From an uncultured Eubacteriales bacterium (GTDB taxonomy: Bacteria; Bacillota; Clostridia; Oscillospirales; Acutalibacteraceae): a stretch of DNA of 64,000 nt. Under the pieces are notes generated by a model. The model saw only the letters and a program-made list of their open reading frames with translations. It was not told the origin of the DNA and did not search any database. This document shows positions 34,000-41,363 of the stretch, piece by piece. The stretch spans positions 164,644 to 228,643 of the forward strand of contig CAKTFN010000004.1 of assembly GCA_934561055.1 (NCBI GenBank), in the 5' to 3' direction. Position 1 is the first letter of the stretch. Each line of letters starts with the position of its first letter. The position numbers and the translations under genes were made by a program.

Positions 34000-34085
34000 T
34001 AAAAAAGTAAACGCAAAGCGGCTTCGGCATGAAAAATCTCAAAAGTCAAAAAGACGTGATAAGATTTTCGCCGAAACCGCTTCGT
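34000..34085 (-). terminator. Imperfect long hairpin, probable weak terminator
   Basis: AAGCGG-TTCGGC (34016-34028) and GCCGAA-CCGCTT (34070-34082) pair with one bulge on each side. On the minus strand the hairpin is followed by TTTACTTTTTTATT. It separates the zinc-ribbon gene from the methyltransferase. Confidence 0.55.
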
Positions 34086-34102
34086 CTTTCAAGGAATAAA
34101 GA

Positions 34103-34384
34103 TTATTCCTGTTCTTCCTTCATTTTTGCAAAGCATTCGCTGCAGAAAACGTCTCTGCCTTCGGTGGGCTTGAAGGGAACCTTAGCCTCGCCGCCGCAGC
34201 GTGCGCAGGTTGCGGTGAACATTTCGCGTTCCGGTTTAGCAGCATTCTTGCGGGCATAGCGGCATTCTTTGCAGCGCTGAGGCTCGTTCTGGAAGCCTTT
34301 TTCAGCATAGAATTCCTGCTCACCTGCGGTGAAAACGAATTCCTTGCCGCACTCTTTGCATACGATTGTTTTGTCCTGGTACAT
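34103..34384 (-). CDS. Zinc-ribbon protein
   Basis: 93 residues with two zinc ribbons. The first (CKECGKEFVFT...RCKECR, residues ~9-40) is the zf-trcl type with the QEFYAEKGF segment; the second (CARCGGEAKVPF...VFCSECF, residues ~58-84) has two CxxC pairs with the VPFKPTEGRDV bridge. It is highly charged and probably binds nucleic acid or a protein partner, as small cold-induced zinc ribbons do; function unproven. ATG 34384 (MYQDK) has GAGGTAAT upstream; 29 upstream codons in frame are probably not translated. Confidence 0.88.
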   Translation of the reverse strand: MYQDKTIVCKECGKEFVFTAGEQEFYAEKGFQNEPQRCKECRYARKNAAKPEREMFTATCARCGGEAKVPFKPTEGRDVFCSECFAKMKEEQE

Positions 34385-34483
34385 TGTGATTACCTCGCTT
34401 AAAAATATTGCCCTTGCCGGAATTGCACCGCCCCTTTGAAAACAACGCTCTAACTTTAAGCTATCGGGCATATGTTTGCGCTC

Positions 34484-35056
34484 TCAGCCGAGCGCTTTTT
34501 TGAGTTTTTTGCGTGCACGCTGAAGCGCACCGTCAACCGCCTTTTCACTCAAAGAAGTTTCTTTCGCAATTTCACGGTATGACTTTCCGCAAAGAAAGAG
34601 GGAAAAAATCAGCCGTTCGTTTTCCGAAAGCTCTTTTGCAATGAGGGAAGCGATTCTTTCTTCCTCGTTTTTTGAAACAAGAACTTCTTCCGGAGAAAGC
34701 GCACTGTCCGCAGTTTCGTTTTCGTCTTCAATCGGAACGAAGAGCGAAGGCGGAATTTGCTTTTGAGTCGCTCTTGCTTTGAGCGCACCGAGCATCCGGT
34801 TTCGGATGCAGACGGCGGCGTAAGTCGAGAAAGCGGTTTTGTTTTCTTCTTTGTATGAATAGACAGCGGCAAGGAATCCGAAAATTCCTTCCTGAACAAG
34901 GTCGTCACGCTCAAGAGACGAACCGGAAAACGCAGCGGAAACGCTTTTTGCAACGCGAAGATATCTCGAAGAAAGTTCGTTCCAGGCTTTTTCGTCGTTC
35001 TGCTTTTTGCAAAGCGAAACGAGCTTTTCGTCCGAAAGGGAAGAACAGTCGCTCAT
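34484..35056 (-). CDS. SigH-like RNA polymerase sigma factor
   Basis: 190 residues, sigma-70 family without region 1. Region 2 includes the core-binding DDLVQEGIFGFLAAVYSY and FSTYAAVCIRNRM (-10 recognition); region 4 includes YREIAKETSLSEKAVDGALQRARKKLK, the -35 helix-turn-helix. The length and region-2 sequence fit the sporulation/stationary-phase SigH (Spo0H) group. AAAGGATTTTGCG precedes the ATG. No anti-sigma gene is adjacent. A vegetative-type promoter drives it. Confidence 0.88.
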   Translation of the reverse strand: MSDCSSLSDEKLVSLCKKQNDEKAWNELSSRYLRVAKSVSAAFSGSSLERDDLVQEGIFGFLAAVYSYKEENKTAFSTYAAVCIRNRMLGALKARATQKQIPPSLFVPIEDENETADSALSPEEVLVSKNEEERIASLIAKELSENERLIFSLFLCGKSYREIAKETSLSEKAVDGALQRARKKLKKALG

Positions 35057-35087
35057 CGCAAAATCCTTTCTGCCTATTATCGGCTTT

Positions 35088-35116
35088 ATAATACGCTATT
35101 TTCGGTGATTTGTCAA
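35088..35116 (-). promoter_or_regulatory. Promoter of the SigH-like gene
   Basis: On the minus strand TTGACA, a 17-bp spacer and TATTAT. Confidence 0.82.
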
Positions 35117-35262
35117 CCGAACTTTTCACCAAAAGAAATCTGCTTTTTTTGTCAAAAAACAACAATACAGACTCTCTTCCTTCAAAGATTTTAGTCAATT
35201 CGGTTGAATTTGTAGCAATTTGTCTTGATGTCGGGCCGAACGGCTGAACCTCTTTTTGCTTT

Positions 35263-35754
35263 TTAAAGCTCAATGTAATGAAGAATAATGTCCTCATAAA
35301 TGCCGTCAATGTTGAGAAAGCCGCCGGGAATCGTTCCGAGCCTTTTGAAACCGAGTTTTTTGTAAAGCGAAAGCGCCGCAGTGTTCGACGCAACAACGGC
35401 ATTGAACTGCAAAATTCTGAATCCGAGTTCTTTTCCTTTTAAAAGGCAGTCCTTGACAAGAGCTTCGCCGGCGTGATGTCCTCTGGCGTTTCGCTCAACG
35501 GCATAACTTGCGTTTGCAATGTGTTCGCAGCGGCCGATGTTGTTTGGGTGAAGAATGTAAAGACCGACAACTTCGCCCGTTTCTTCGATTTTTGCGACTC
35601 CTGTGTATGATTGGCTTTCAAAGAAAATTCTGCCTTCTTCGATTGAAAGCGTTTCCGTTTGAGGAAACGCACGTCCGTCTTCAACAACCTGATTCCAAAT
35701 TTCAACAGCTTTTTCAAGATTTTTTTCTGTAAGTTTTTCAACGATTACAGCCAA
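35263..35754 (-). CDS. GNAT family N-acetyltransferase
   Basis: About 163 residues, complete GNAT fold: YILHPNNIGRCEHIANASYAV for β4, the acetyl-CoA loop RNARGHHAGEALV (R/Q-x-x-G-x-G/A pattern), LGFRILQFNAVVASNTAALSLYKKLGF and the C-terminal GGFLNIDGIYED. It resembles ribosomal-protein or amino-acid N-acetyltransferases; the substrate is unknown. I take TTG 35754 (with AGGTG six bases upstream) over the in-frame GTG 35763, which overlaps that SD. It lies 19 bases after mnmA and is probably cotranscribed. Confidence 0.9.
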   Translation of the reverse strand: MAVIVEKLTEKNLEKAVEIWNQVVEDGRAFPQTETLSIEEGRIFFESQSYTGVAKIEETGEVVGLYILHPNNIGRCEHIANASYAVERNARGHHAGEALVKDCLLKGKELGFRILQFNAVVASNTAALSLYKKLGFKRLGTIPGGFLNIDGIYEDIILHYIEL

Positions 35755-35772
35755 TTTTATCACCTTTTTGTT

Positions 35773-36843
35773 TTATTCGATGGTTCCGCCGCCGACAACA
35801 ACGTCGCCGTCATAAAGAACAACAGCCTGTCCTTTTGCGAAAGCTCTTTGCGGTGCGTCAAATTCAACGTGGAAGCGGTTTTCGTCCGTCTGTTCAACCG
35901 TTGCCCATTGTTCGCCCTGCTTGTATCTTACCTTTGCTTTCACGCGCATCGGCTTTTCGAGTTTTTCAACCGCAATGAGATTTATGTCGGTTGCGTAAAG
36001 CTTCTTTGAAAAAAGATACTCTTCCGGCGCAAGAATAACGCGGTTTTTCTGAGGGTCTTTTTCAAGAACATAAAGCGGCGCTTTGAGCGAAAGACCGAGC
36101 CCTCTTCTCTGACCGACTGTGTAACGGATGATGCCTTTGTGCGTTCCGAGAACGTTTCCGTCTCTGTCAACAAAATCACCGCAGGGGAAAGTTTTGTTGA
36201 TGCTTTTTTCGATGAATGAGGCATAGTCGCCGTCCGGAACGAAGCAGATGTCCTGGCTGTCATGCTTTTTTGCGTTGACAAAGCCCATCTCTTCGGCAAC
36301 TTCTCTGACTTCGGTTTTTCTCATCGAGCCGAGCGGAAAAAGAGTGTGAGAAAGCTGAAACTGCGTGAGCATATAAAGAACATAACTTTGGTCCTTCGTT
36401 TCGTCAATGCCTTTTTTAAGGAGAAAGCGGCCGCTGCTTTCGTCAAATTCGTTTCGCACATAATGCCCCGTTGCAATATAGTCGTGCTCAAGTTCAAGCG
36501 CACGTTTGAGAAGTTTGTCGAATTTGAGATAGCGGTTGCAGTCAATGCAAGGGTTTGGCGTTGCTCCTTTGGTATAAACATCGATGAATTTTCCGATTAC
36601 TTTTTCTCGGAAATCATCGGTGAAGTTGAAAACATAAAACGGAATTCCGATTTTATAGGCAACGCTTCTTGCGTCCTTTGAGTCTTCAAGCGAACAGCAG
36701 GTTTTTTCTTTGATAAAAGCGTCGCCGTTGTCAAAAAAACGGCAGTTGACGCCTGTCGGTTCATAACCGTTTTTTAAAAGGAGATATGCGCTCACGGCGC
36801 TGTCGACGCCGCCGCTCATTCCGACCATAACTTTTTTGTTCAT
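35773..36843 (-). CDS. mnmA: tRNA-specific 2-thiouridylase MnmA
   Basis: Thiolates U34 of Lys/Glu/Gln tRNAs. Residues ~1-20 hold the ATP pyrophosphatase P-loop MVGMSGGVDSAVS; two catalytic cysteines follow in TPNPCIDCNRYLKF and KKHDSQDICFVPDG, and TKDQSYVLYML and GQRRGLG are family blocks. About 356 residues, slightly short but complete. ATG 36843 follows GGGGGTG; 23 upstream codons in frame overlap the promoter. The GNAT gene follows. Persulfide donors (IscS-type) are not in the window. Confidence 0.95.
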   Translation of the reverse strand: MNKKVMVGMSGGVDSAVSAYLLLKNGYEPTGVNCRFFDNGDAFIKEKTCCSLEDSKDARSVAYKIGIPFYVFNFTDDFREKVIGKFIDVYTKGATPNPCIDCNRYLKFDKLLKRALELEHDYIATGHYVRNEFDESSGRFLLKKGIDETKDQSYVLYMLTQFQLSHTLFPLGSMRKTEVREVAEEMGFVNAKKHDSQDICFVPDGDYASFIEKSINKTFPCGDFVDRDGNVLGTHKGIIRYTVGQRRGLGLSLKAPLYVLEKDPQKNRVILAPEEYLFSKKLYATDINLIAVEKLEKPMRVKAKVRYKQGEQWATVEQTDENRFHVEFDAPQRAFAKGQAVVLYDGDVVVGGGTIE

Positions 36844-36898
36844 AAAAAAACACCCCCGTGTGGGCAGATTGCAAATTAAAAGAAATAAATTACTTTTA

Positions 36899-36928
36899 AT
36901 TATACCATACACACGGGAGCAAGGTCAA
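36899..36928 (-). promoter_or_regulatory. Promoter of mnmA within nested inverted repeats
   Basis: On the minus strand TTGACC, an 18-bp spacer and TATAAT. The region carries AATTAAAAG/CTTTTAATT around the -10 and an outer CCCGTGTG/CACACGGG pair. Confidence 0.7.
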
Positions 36929-37768
36929 TTATTTCCAGACAATATATCCGCTGTAATTGTCGCCGGAAAAGCTTTTTCCTTTCGGCTTTTTGTCGCTGTG
37001 CCAAACTTTGTATGTCTTTGAGCCGCATTTGAATTTGAGCGGCTCGTCTTTGGTTTTGCTTTGAAGAAGCTCAAGATATTCTTCAAGGCAAAGGTTATTT
37101 TTCGTCATATAGTACGCATGCGGTACGCCGACGTAACGGAAATGCCACGGCTCGTACCCGATTTTTGTGACTTTTTCCTTTCCTTCCGGATATCGGAGGA
37201 TGAAGCCGTATTTCCATGCGTTTTTTGAAAACCATTCGTATTTTCCTTTTCCGTCAAAATCCTCGCTTGAGCCGTCCGACTCGTTGAAAATCGAAACGTC
37301 AACGCAAAGTCCGGTGTGATGCTCGCTGAAGCCCGGAGACTGAACATACTTTTTTGCGTAAAGATTTCCGTAACGATTCGCCTTTTGTTTGTAAATTTCC
37401 TGCTGACTTTCAACGCTTCTGTAACCGCTGATGACGTTGATTTTTTTGAGTCCGGTTTCGTTTTTGAAGGCGTCGAACATATCGCAAAGCGGCTTTACCG
37501 CAATTTTTGAAAGCATGATTTCGGTACTGCCCATGAAGAAGGAATCGGTTTTTTCGTCATAAAGTTTAACGAATTCTTCGCCCGTGTTGCGGTAGCGGTG
37601 CTTGTTGTTGACAAGAATGAGCGAGCCGGAATACTTGCTGTCGGACGTAACTTCTGTTGAAGCCGCAATGCACGAAAGCTCGTTTATTGCGGACGGAAGC
37701 CTGTCAACAACGGCAAAAATCATAACCGCTGCAAGAATGACGGCCGCAAGTCTGATGATGTGTTTCAT
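36929..37768 (-). CDS. VanY-like D,D-carboxypeptidase (M15B)
   Basis: 279 residues with an N-terminal signal anchor (residues ~5-27). The extracytoplasmic domain is a LAS/M15B peptidase: VISGYRSVESQQEIY, the zinc/catalytic SEHHTGLCVDV (S-x-H-x-x-G-x-x-x-D), and EPWHFRYVG with the second histidine. VanY removes the terminal D-Ala from muropeptides. It lies downstream of a VanS/VanR-like pair but is separated from them by a terminator and has its own promoter with phased repeats. No vanA/H/X-type genes are present, so a housekeeping wall-trimming role under two-component control is more likely than resistance. Confidence 0.88.
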   Translation of the reverse strand: MKHIIRLAAVILAAVMIFAVVDRLPSAINELSCIAASTEVTSDSKYSGSLILVNNKHRYRNTGEEFVKLYDEKTDSFFMGSTEIMLSKIAVKPLCDMFDAFKNETGLKKINVISGYRSVESQQEIYKQKANRYGNLYAKKYVQSPGFSEHHTGLCVDVSIFNESDGSSEDFDGKGKYEWFSKNAWKYGFILRYPEGKEKVTKIGYEPWHFRYVGVPHAYYMTKNNLCLEEYLELLQSKTKDEPLKFKCGSKTYKVWHSDKKPKGKSFSGDNYSGYIVWK

Positions 37769-37801
37769 TTGGTTTTACCTCTCTTTTTTAAGACTGATGA
37801 A

Positions 37802-37866
37802 ATTATAGCCTTTTAAAAGAGAGATTGTTTTAAGACCGACTTACGTCTTTCTTAAGCTTTCCTTAC
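37802..37866 (-). promoter_or_regulatory. Four 11-bp direct repeats upstream of the vanY-like gene, with TATAAT
   Basis: On the minus strand four consecutive 11-mers GTAAGGAAAGC, TTAAGAAAGAC, GTAAGTCGGTC and TTAAAACAATC (37866 to 37823) share the core K-TAAG. In plus-strand terms the CTTA/TTTA core recurs at 37829, 37840, 37851 and 37862, exactly 11 bp apart. A perfect TATAAT (37807-37802) follows and there is no good -35, as expected for an activator-dependent promoter. Binding by the regulator at 39140 is inferred. Confidence 0.7.
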
Positions 37867-37908
37867 AAAAAGATTAAGAGACCGCTCCGATTTTTACGGA
37901 GCAGTCCC
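37866..37908 (-). terminator. Terminator of the VanR/VanS-like pair
   Basis: GAGACCGCTCCG (37878-37889) and CGGAGCAGTCCC (37897-37908) form a 12-pair stem with two G-U pairs. On the minus strand TTAATCTTTTT follows. Confidence 0.8.
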
Positions 37909-37920
37909 TTGCGAAAAATT

Positions 37921-39060
37921 TTATGTTTCGTCCTGAATTTCGTCCTCTTCGTTTTCAATGTCGTCAATCGTTGCGTCTCGGAAGGGGAGAATAACAATAA
38001 AGTCGGTGTGGTCGGTTGAACTTTTTGCTTTGAGCGTTCCGCCGTGGAGTTCAACAATCTGCTTTGAAATCGCAAGTCCGAGACCGGAACCGCCCGTTGA
38101 GGATGCCCGTGAGGAATCGAGCCGATAAAACTTTTCAAAAAGGCGGTCAAGGTTTTCCTTCGGAATCTCGTCGCAGCGGTTGCGGAATTTTACGATTACA
38201 TATCCGTTCCGTTTTCTTGCGCCGATGATTATCGTTGAGTTTTCATAGCTGTAGCTGACGGCGTTTTTGAGAAGGTTGTCAAAAACCCTTGCAATTTTGT
38301 CCGCATCGGCAAACATCAGGATTTTTTCGTTGACGTCGATTTTACATTTAAGATTCTTCTCTTTGAACATCGGATAAAACTCTTCCGTCATTTGCGAAAG
38401 CATCAGACCGAGGTCGATTCGGTTGTTTTGAAGTCTGATTTCGTTGAGATTGAAGCGGGTGATTTCAAAAAATTCGTTGATGAGCTGTTCGAGACGATAC
38501 GCTTTTTCAAGTGCGATTCCCGTGTATTTTGCCTTTTGCGCCGTCGGAAGCTCCGGACATTCGTCAAGAAGGGAAAGATAGCCGATTACGCTCGTCAAAG
38601 GTGTTTTGAGGTCGTGGGCAAGATACATCACAAGGTCGTTCTTTTTTGACTCGGCCTGAGAAGCGAGCTGGTGCGTTTTGAAAATGTCGTGCTTGATGTC
38701 CTTGAGAGCGATTTCAACGTCCGAAAAGTTTTTTGAAAATTTTTTAACGTTCACTTCGTCCTCGTTCAAAGCCGAAAGGCTCAGCCACGTTTTGTTGAAA
38801 TTCACAAGGGTTGAAATCGAGTATCCCAAACAGCACAAAAGGAAGATTATCAGGTAGATTCCGAGAAGGAGAAAAAAGGAGCAAAGGATCGGATTTTTCT
38901 CTCCGTAGCTTTTGAAAATTCCGGAGATGATGCTTTTTGCCGTTTCATAGACGAACTGATATTGATTTGCGGCGAGGTAGACGAGTACATAGAAGAACAA
39001 AAGCAGCGCCATGCAGAAAAGGTTGAAGCGCAGAAAGTCCTTGATGATTTTTGTGCTCAT
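37921..39060 (-). CDS. VanS-like sensor histidine kinase
   Basis: About 379 residues. Two membrane helices (roughly residues 15-35 and 60-82) frame a ~25-residue external loop; a HAMP-like linker follows, then the H-box LAHDLKTPLTSVIGYLSLL, the N-box NLLKNAVSYSYE, and G-boxes GLGLAISKQIV. The short external loop and the HDLKTPLTSV H-box are typical of VanS-type kinases. Start ATG 39060 (MSTKII) follows GGAG. The protein ends in an acidic tail. It lies 79 bases after its regulator and the two must work together. Confidence 0.88.
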   Translation of the reverse strand: MSTKIIKDFLRFNLFCMALLLFFYVLVYLAANQYQFVYETAKSIISGIFKSYGEKNPILCSFFLLLGIYLIIFLLCCLGYSISTLVNFNKTWLSLSALNEDEVNVKKFSKNFSDVEIALKDIKHDIFKTHQLASQAESKKNDLVMYLAHDLKTPLTSVIGYLSLLDECPELPTAQKAKYTGIALEKAYRLEQLINEFFEITRFNLNEIRLQNNRIDLGLMLSQMTEEFYPMFKEKNLKCKIDVNEKILMFADADKIARVFDNLLKNAVSYSYENSTIIIGARKRNGYVIVKFRNRCDEIPKENLDRLFEKFYRLDSSRASSTGGSGLGLAISKQIVELHGGTLKAKSSTDHTDFIVILPFRDATIDDIENEEDEIQDET

Positions 39061-39139
39061 TTTTTCTCCGGGCAAAAGTACCTTTCGTTTTTCCTTTTCT
39101 TTCCTTTTTTCACGCAGAGCGGAAAGGAGATTATTTTGA

Positions 39140-39823
39140 TTATTTTTCGATTTTATATCCAACACCCCAAACCGTTTCAACAAATCTCGGATTCCGTGAA
39201 GGCTCTTTGAGCTTTTCCCGGATTCTTCTTATATGTACCATAACCGTGTTGTTGCTGTCAAGATATTTTTCGCCCCAGACCTTTTCAAAGATATCTTCGG
39301 TTGAAACGACTTTCCCGGCGTTTTCGCAAAGAAGGCGAAGAATTCCGAATTCGGTCGGGGTGAGGAGAATTTCTTCGCCGAAAAGGAAACAGCGGTGAGT
39401 TTCGTTGTTGATTTCAAGTCCCCGAATTTCAATGACGTTTTTGTTTTCCGCTTCGGTGTTGTATTGCTTGTATCTTCTCAGATGAGCTTTGACCCTTGCG
39501 GTCAGCTCAAGCGGATTGAACGGCTTTGTAACGTAATCGTCCGCACCGAGGGTGAGCCCCGTGATTTTGTCGATATCCTGCGTTCGGGCGGTGAGCATGA
39601 TTACGGGATAGGTATATTTTTCTCTGATTGACGAGCAGATTGAAAAGCCGTCTGCGTCCGGAAGCATGAGGTCGAGGATCGCAAGGTCGAATTCCGTTTT
39701 GCGAACCGCTTCAAGCGCATCTTTTCCGTTGAAGCATTTTACGGTTTCGTAGCCCTCGTTTTTGAGATATACTTCAATGAGGTCGGCTATCTCCTTTTCG
39801 TCGTCAACAATAAGTATTTTCAT
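39140..39823 (-). CDS. VanR-like OmpR-family response regulator
   Basis: 227 residues: receiver with DDE acidic pocket, phospho-aspartate in AILDLMLPDADGF, and YVTKPFNPLELTARVKAHLRR; a winged-helix domain with LTPTEFGILRLLCENAGKVVS and the terminal VWGVGYKI. It starts the regulator-kinase unit after a GGAGAGTG. Two phased copies of the same TAAG-type repeat as upstream of the vanY-like gene lie before its own promoter, suggesting autoregulation. Confidence 0.92.
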   Translation of the reverse strand: MKILIVDDEKEIADLIEVYLKNEGYETVKCFNGKDALEAVRKTEFDLAILDLMLPDADGFSICSSIREKYTYPVIMLTARTQDIDKITGLTLGADDYVTKPFNPLELTARVKAHLRRYKQYNTEAENKNVIEIRGLEINNETHRCFLFGEEILLTPTEFGILRLLCENAGKVVSTEDIFEKVWGEKYLDSNNTVMVHIRRIREKLKEPSRNPRFVETVWGVGYKIEK

Positions 39824-39859
39824 TTTTACACTCTCCGAGTTTTCATTTTGTCTTTTTTA

Positions 39860-39904
39860 AGTATAACACAAAATCTGCGGATTTGTTTCTTACAATATTC
39901 TTAA
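39860..39904 (-). promoter_or_regulatory. Promoter of the VanR-like gene with two 11-bp repeats
   Basis: On the minus strand TTAAGAATATT and GTAAGAAACAA stand head to tail (39904-39883), matching the repeat seen at 37823-37866; TATACT (39865-39860) follows at similar distance. The plus-strand CTTA cores are at 39889 and 39900, 11 bp apart. Confidence 0.6.
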
Positions 39905-40071
39905 TTTTTGAAAAAGTCGGCTGTTTTTCGTCAATTCTCGCTTTGCGAGAGTGATTTTCGGTTTGAGGGGTGTATTTTTTTGCCCCGAAATGGTAGAATC
40001 AAGTCAAGAAAAGCAAAAACGCGTTTGGTTTTCAAATCTTATCTTATTTTTCACAAGGAGCGAACAATCTC

Positions 40072-41319
40072 ATGGAAAAGAAAACCGTCGGCTCATTCAT
40101 TGCCGTTTTAAGAAAATCGCAGGGCATGACTCAGCGTGAGCTTGCCGAAAGACTCTGCGTTTCCGACAAAGCCGTTTCACGCTGGGAGCGAGACGAAACT
40201 GCGCCCGATTTGACGCTCATTCCGGTTATTGCGGACATTTTCGGCGTAACCTGCGACGAAATTCTTCGGGGTGAAAAATTGCAGAATATCACTGCGATTT
40301 CCGATTCAAAACCCGTTCAAAGAAAAAGCAGCGAAATACAGCTTAAACATCTTATAAATATGAATCTTACGAAATTCAAAAAGCAGATGTGGGTTGTTTT
40401 CGGTCTGACTGCTGCGGGAGCCGTCCTTTGCCTGACGCTTTGTCTTGCCGGGCGTGCAATTTTCGGTTTAGGTGCGGGAATTGTTTTTGCAATTGCGGCA
40501 GCGGTCTGTCTCGGAGTTTTTTCGTCGGGTGCGGCGTCGTTTACCGACACGGCACAGCTAAGTGAGGAAAGCGTCCTTTTTTATAAACGTTCCGTATACA
40601 CAAAAACGTTCCGGGAAGCTTTGATTATCGCAGCAGGCGTTTGTTTTGACGTCGGAGTGTTCTTTGCCGGCTACCTTGCCGAATGGATTATGCTTCCGAT
40701 TTTTGCGGGCGTTTATATTGTTATTCATTTTGTTTCGACGGCAATTTTCAACAAAAAATATTTTGAAGAACTTAAATTTCCGCAAGCGCAGCGGTATAAT
40801 TCTTCACTGAAGCTCAAAACGCTTGTTGCCGTTTTGCTCGTTGCGGCAGTACTCACGGGCGGAATCGTCACGGCATATAATCTTCCGCTTAAATGTTTTT
40901 CAAAGGGTGCAAGGTTTGAAACGGCAGAGGAGTTTAAAACATACATGAGAAACCACGGCTACGAGGACAGACTTTGGATTTCCGAAGACGGCGAAGACCG
41001 CAACGTTCCCGAAGGCTACAGCAAAAGGTTTCTTTTGACCTATGACCCGGACGAATTCGACTGCGTTCGTTACAAAGTATACGAAAATTCCGACGATGAC
41101 GGCGAAACCTTTGACGAAAACGGTTTTTGGTATTACGAAAACGATTACGTCACCGAAATCATCGGAAGCAGCAAAAATCTTCCGATAACCTGCTACACCG
41201 ACGAAGACACGCAAAAGAGGGGAGCCGTCCTCACGGTTCTCAACAGTCTTATGATTGCCTTCTGTTCTCTCGACATCGTTTTTGGCTTCGTTGTTTATTT
41301 TAAAAAGAGGAAGAAATAA
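40072..41319 (+). CDS. Membrane-anchored XRE-family regulator
   Basis: 415 residues. Residues ~8-62 are a Cro/CI helix-turn-helix (MTQRELAERLCVSDKAVSRWE, the pattern common in Clostridia), followed by a linker, then about five membrane helices (two around residues 105-150, two around 180-225, one at 245-265), a ~95-residue extracytoplasmic domain rich in Asp/Glu/Tyr, and a final helix with a basic tail. The combination suggests a one-component membrane sensor; its signal is unknown. AAGGAG lies 11 bases before the ATG. It is monocistronic. Confidence 0.88.
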   Translation: MEKKTVGSFIAVLRKSQGMTQRELAERLCVSDKAVSRWERDETAPDLTLIPVIADIFGVTCDEILRGEKLQNITAISDSKPVQRKSSEIQLKHLINMNLTKFKKQMWVVFGLTAAGAVLCLTLCLAGRAIFGLGAGIVFAIAAAVCLGVFSSGAASFTDTAQLSEESVLFYKRSVYTKTFREALIIAAGVCFDVGVFFAGYLAEWIMLPIFAGVYIVIHFVSTAIFNKKYFEELKFPQAQRYNSSLKLKTLVAVLLVAAVLTGGIVTAYNLPLKCFSKGARFETAEEFKTYMRNHGYEDRLWISEDGEDRNVPEGYSKRFLLTYDPDEFDCVRYKVYENSDDDGETFDENGFWYYENDYVTEIIGSSKNLPITCYTDEDTQKRGAVLTVLNSLMIAFCSLDIVFGFVVYFKKRKK

Positions 41320-41360
41320 AAACTCCCCGCAGGAACAGTCAAAGCTGTGCCGCGGGGTGT
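41314..41360. terminator. Terminator between convergent genes
   Basis: CCCCGC and GCGGGG pair around an inner ACAG/CTGT stem. It is flanked on the left by AATAAAAACT, a good tail for the minus-strand Ig-like gene, and on the right by TGTCTTT. Confidence 0.75.
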
Positions 41361-41363
41361 CTT

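Noticed and set aside
36929..39823. Vancomycin resistance cluster
   Set aside because: Only regulator, kinase and carboxypeptidase-like genes occur; the ligase, dehydrogenase/racemase and dipeptidase needed for resistance are absent.
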